From contig JAHIVP010000018.1 of the NCBI GenBank assembly GCA_018816335.1, positions 1-39,208 on the forward strand: a stretch of 39,208 bases of DNA. The letters run 5' to 3'. A model generated the notes under the pieces. It had not been told where the DNA came from. It worked only from the letters and a program-made list of their open reading frames with translations, and ran no database searches. Shown here piece after piece: positions 36,895 to 39,208 of this stretch. Made by a program: the position numbers and the translations under genes. The first letter of the stretch is position 1. Each line of letters starts with the position of its first letter. The stretch is from Nanobdellota archaeon (GTDB lineage: Archaea; Nanobdellota; Nanobdellia; Pacearchaeales; GW2011-AR1).

Positions 36895-37710
36895 TTGTTA
36901 GTGTTACATAAGATTTATAAATATCTTACATGTTTTCATTTAATGAGTGAGAAAAAAAATAATGTACTTAGGGAAAATGTAAGTTTTAAAGAGCTAAAAA
37001 AAGCAAGAGACCTTAAATGTAAAAATTTGCCTATTGAATATAAACCTCTAAGCAAAATCTCTCCTTATGTTTCATATTTTTTATTGAAATTCACTTCTTT
37101 TACACCAAACCAGGTTAGTTTTATTTGGGGGGTTATTGGTTTAATCAGTGTTTTGATTATGTCTTTAGGAGGTTATTGGAATTTATTAATTGGAATACTG
37201 CTTTATCATTTTGCTGTTTTACTTGATTATGTTGATGGAGATATGTCAAGGGCAATTAAAAAAACTACTTTAGGAGGAACTTATCTGGATTTTGTTTTTT
37301 CGTGGATGTTAAGGGCTCTTTTGATGTTAGGGTTGGGTATTGGTCTTTATAATACTAATGGAAATGTTATTTATTTTTATCTAGGAATCTGGACTTCTAC
37401 TCTTTTACTTTTAGATAATATTAATAAATTAAAGGTTCATGAGACCCTAGCATCTAAAGGAAAATTTGATTTATTGAAAAAAATGGTTATGAAAACTAAC
37501 AAGATGAAAATGCCAAAAACTATTTTGGAAAAAATAAAATTTTATGGTCCAAGGTTTTTAACACCTAATGGGATGTTCTCTTTATTATTTTTTTCTATAG
37601 TTTTTAATGTTTCACAATATTATTTAATTTTAATGTCAGTGATTATTCCATTATTCTTATTAAGAAATTTTAGGGAAATTTATAAAAGTATAGGCAATGT
37701 TGCAGGGTAA
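36895..37710 (+). CDS. CDP-alcohol phosphatidyltransferase superfamily protein
   Basis: LLDYVDGDMSRAIKKTTLGGTYLDFVFS corresponds to the DG(x)2AR(x)nG(x)3D(x)3D motif with substitutions; multi-TM. Confidence 0.8.
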   Translation: MLVLHKIYKYLTCFHLMSEKKNNVLRENVSFKELKKARDLKCKNLPIEYKPLSKISPYVSYFLLKFTSFTPNQVSFIWGVIGLISVLIMSLGGYWNLLIGILLYHFAVLLDYVDGDMSRAIKKTTLGGTYLDFVFSWMLRALLMLGLGIGLYNTNGNVIYFYLGIWTSTLLLLDNINKLKVHETLASKGKFDLLKKMVMKTNKMKMPKTILEKIKFYGPRFLTPNGMFSLLFFSIVFNVSQYYLILMSVIIPLFLLRNFREIYKSIGNVAG

Positions 37711-38485
37711 AATAGAAATGAAATCTATAAATATTTCAATTGATGTTGAACCAGATTTATATGGCGGAAAATTTGAAGGAATTACAAAGGGTTTAGACAA
37801 ATTTATTGGAATTTTAAATAAATATAATATCAAGGCTACTCTTTTTGTGACTGCTGAGATTTTGGATAAGTATCCAAAAATATTTCAAAATTTAAAAAAA
37901 CAAGGGTATGAAATTGGTTTGCATGGATATAAACATGAAAGATTTGATGAACTTGACTTAAAAGAAAAAAAAGAGTTATTGAAGAAATCTGTTAAGATTT
38001 ATAAAAATGTTTTAAAAGAAAATCCAAAAGGTTTTAGAGCTCCACAACATTCTATTGATAATGAAACACTAACCCTTTTGGAAGATTATAATTTCAAATA
38101 TGATTCTTCAACAATCCCATGGAATTTTCACCATATTTTTCTTCCACAAATTAAAATAAAATTTGATTATAATTTTAAAAAAATGAAAATTCACAAAATG
38201 AATAATCTTTATGAAATACCTATAACTTCTTTTATACTTCCTTTTTCTGCTCTTACAATAAGATTTCTTCCTTTTTTTATTTTTAAAATATATATAAGAT
38301 TTGTAAACTTATTTAAAAATAAGATTTTTTTTATGCATTCTTGGGATTTTATTAAACTAAAAAAATCAAGGTTATATAACAGATGTCCTTTGAAGGAGTT
38401 TTTAAAACGATTTGATTATATGTTAAATTATTTTAATAAAAATAATGAATTTAAGACTATTGAATCGATGTGTCTTTATGATTAA
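37697..38485 (+). CDS. Polysaccharide deacetylase (NodB-like)
   Basis: ISIDVEPD...KATLFVTAEILDKYPKIFQNLKKQGYEIGLHGYKHERFDEL...GFRAPQHSID. Confidence 0.88.
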   Translation: MLQGKIEMKSINISIDVEPDLYGGKFEGITKGLDKFIGILNKYNIKATLFVTAEILDKYPKIFQNLKKQGYEIGLHGYKHERFDELDLKEKKELLKKSVKIYKNVLKENPKGFRAPQHSIDNETLTLLEDYNFKYDSSTIPWNFHHIFLPQIKIKFDYNFKKMKIHKMNNLYEIPITSFILPFSALTIRFLPFFIFKIYIRFVNLFKNKIFFMHSWDFIKLKKSRLYNRCPLKEFLKRFDYMLNYFNKNNEFKTIESMCLYD

Positions 38486-38996
38486 AAATTTTTAAAATTT
38501 GGGGATTAATATTTATTTTATTACAAATTTGTTTTTCTAGTTCATAAGCTAATTGAACTTTTTCTTCTGTAACTGTTCCAGGATATCTTTTTCTTCCGTA
38601 TTCAAATCTTTCTGACAGAGATACAATATTGTTGTCTTGGGCCCTGAAATCAGCATAAACTAAAACTTTATCTTCCCATGTTTTTATTTTTTTTATATTA
38701 ATAATTCCGTGAGTGTTAATTGATTTTCCAATTTCAGGATAACCTTCTTTTGTTAATATTTGTTCTGCGATTTCTCCATGAGATTCAGGTTTATCTAAAG
38801 TCATTAATTTATCAATATCGTGTAATAGAGAAGAAGCATTTACAAACTCAATGTTGATGGTGATTCCTGATTGTTTTATTTTTTTTGCTAAAAAAAGAGC
38901 TAGTTTGTTTACAGTTAGAATATGATTAATTATTCTCTCTGGGGTTTTATATTTTTTTAATAATTCTTGACATTGGTTTGTATTTGGGATTTTCAT
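38457..38996 (-). CDS. HD-domain hydrolase
   Basis: ASSLLHDIDKLMTLDKPESHGEIAEQIL, HD motif. Confidence 0.82.
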   Translation of the reverse strand: MKIPNTNQCQELLKKYKTPERIINHILTVNKLALFLAKKIKQSGITINIEFVNASSLLHDIDKLMTLDKPESHGEIAEQILTKEGYPEIGKSINTHGIINIKKIKTWEDKVLVYADFRAQDNNIVSLSERFEYGRKRYPGTVTEEKVQLAYELEKQICNKININPQILKIFNHKDTSIQ

Positions 38997-39024
38997 TTTC
39001 CATATAGTTAGAATGACTAGAGAT

Positions 39025-39208
39025 TTAAGGTTTTTGAATATGGTTAGTATTATGATGGTTATCGTCTTTATGAAGATCTCCTAAACGTGTACACCATACT
39101 TTGTTTCCTTTGAAATCTTTTCTCATTGTTTTTACATCTGGATAAACTTTGTGCCATCTATCACAAGGTGTTAGTTCTCCTTTTGCTGTAATATATATTT
39201 TTTCACGG
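39025..39208 (-). CDS. C-terminal fragment of an unknown protein (continues beyond window)
   Basis: Reverse strand reads REKIYITAKGELTPCDRWHKVYPDVKTMRKDFKGNKVWCTRLGDLHKDDNHHNTNHIQKP*. Confidence 0.5.
   Translation of the reverse strand, partial: REKIYITAKGELTPCDRWHKVYPDVKTMRKDFKGNKVWCTRLGDLHKDDNHHNTNHIQKP

Noticed and set aside
1-39208. CRISPR array
   Set aside because: No regularly spaced direct repeats seen; recurring short words belong to hairpins or AT-rich promoters

Overview
The window is AT-rich archaeal DNA, probably from a DPANN lineage (Woesearchaeota/Pacearchaeota-like; inferred from gene content and style, not tested). The left part carries housekeeping genes: a Kef-type antiporter, AMP phosphorylase, an AI-2E family permease, LeuA, a PIN protein, SecF/SecD and a RelE-type TA pair. 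It also has four tRNA loci: tRNA-Ser(UGA) with an intron, a tRNA-Leu-like gene with an intron next to a LAGLIDADG endonuclease, tRNA-Arg(CCU) and tRNA-Gly(UCC). The middle has a cassette of paralogous small membrane/surface proteins. The right part, about 17.8-38.5 kb, is a surface-glycan locus with glycosyltransferases, a flippase, four cobalamin-binding-type radical SAM proteins and a polysaccharide deacetylase. Embedded in it is a phosphonate operon: cytidylyltransferase-PEP mutase fusion, phosphonopyruvate decarboxylase and Fe-alcohol dehydrogenase, translationally coupled to a B12-radical SAM gene. This resembles the early fosfomycin logic (Fom1/Fom2/FomC/Fom3). The most unusual non-coding signal is a dispersed set of compact perfect hairpins. 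They lie between genes, inside tRNA introns, in the D-loop of a duplicated tRNA-Ser half (with an empty-site copy about 130 bp away), and in frame inside a methyltransferase gene. Several share conserved cores while their flanking arms differ but stay complementary. No CRISPR array, rRNA or recognisable transposase was found.
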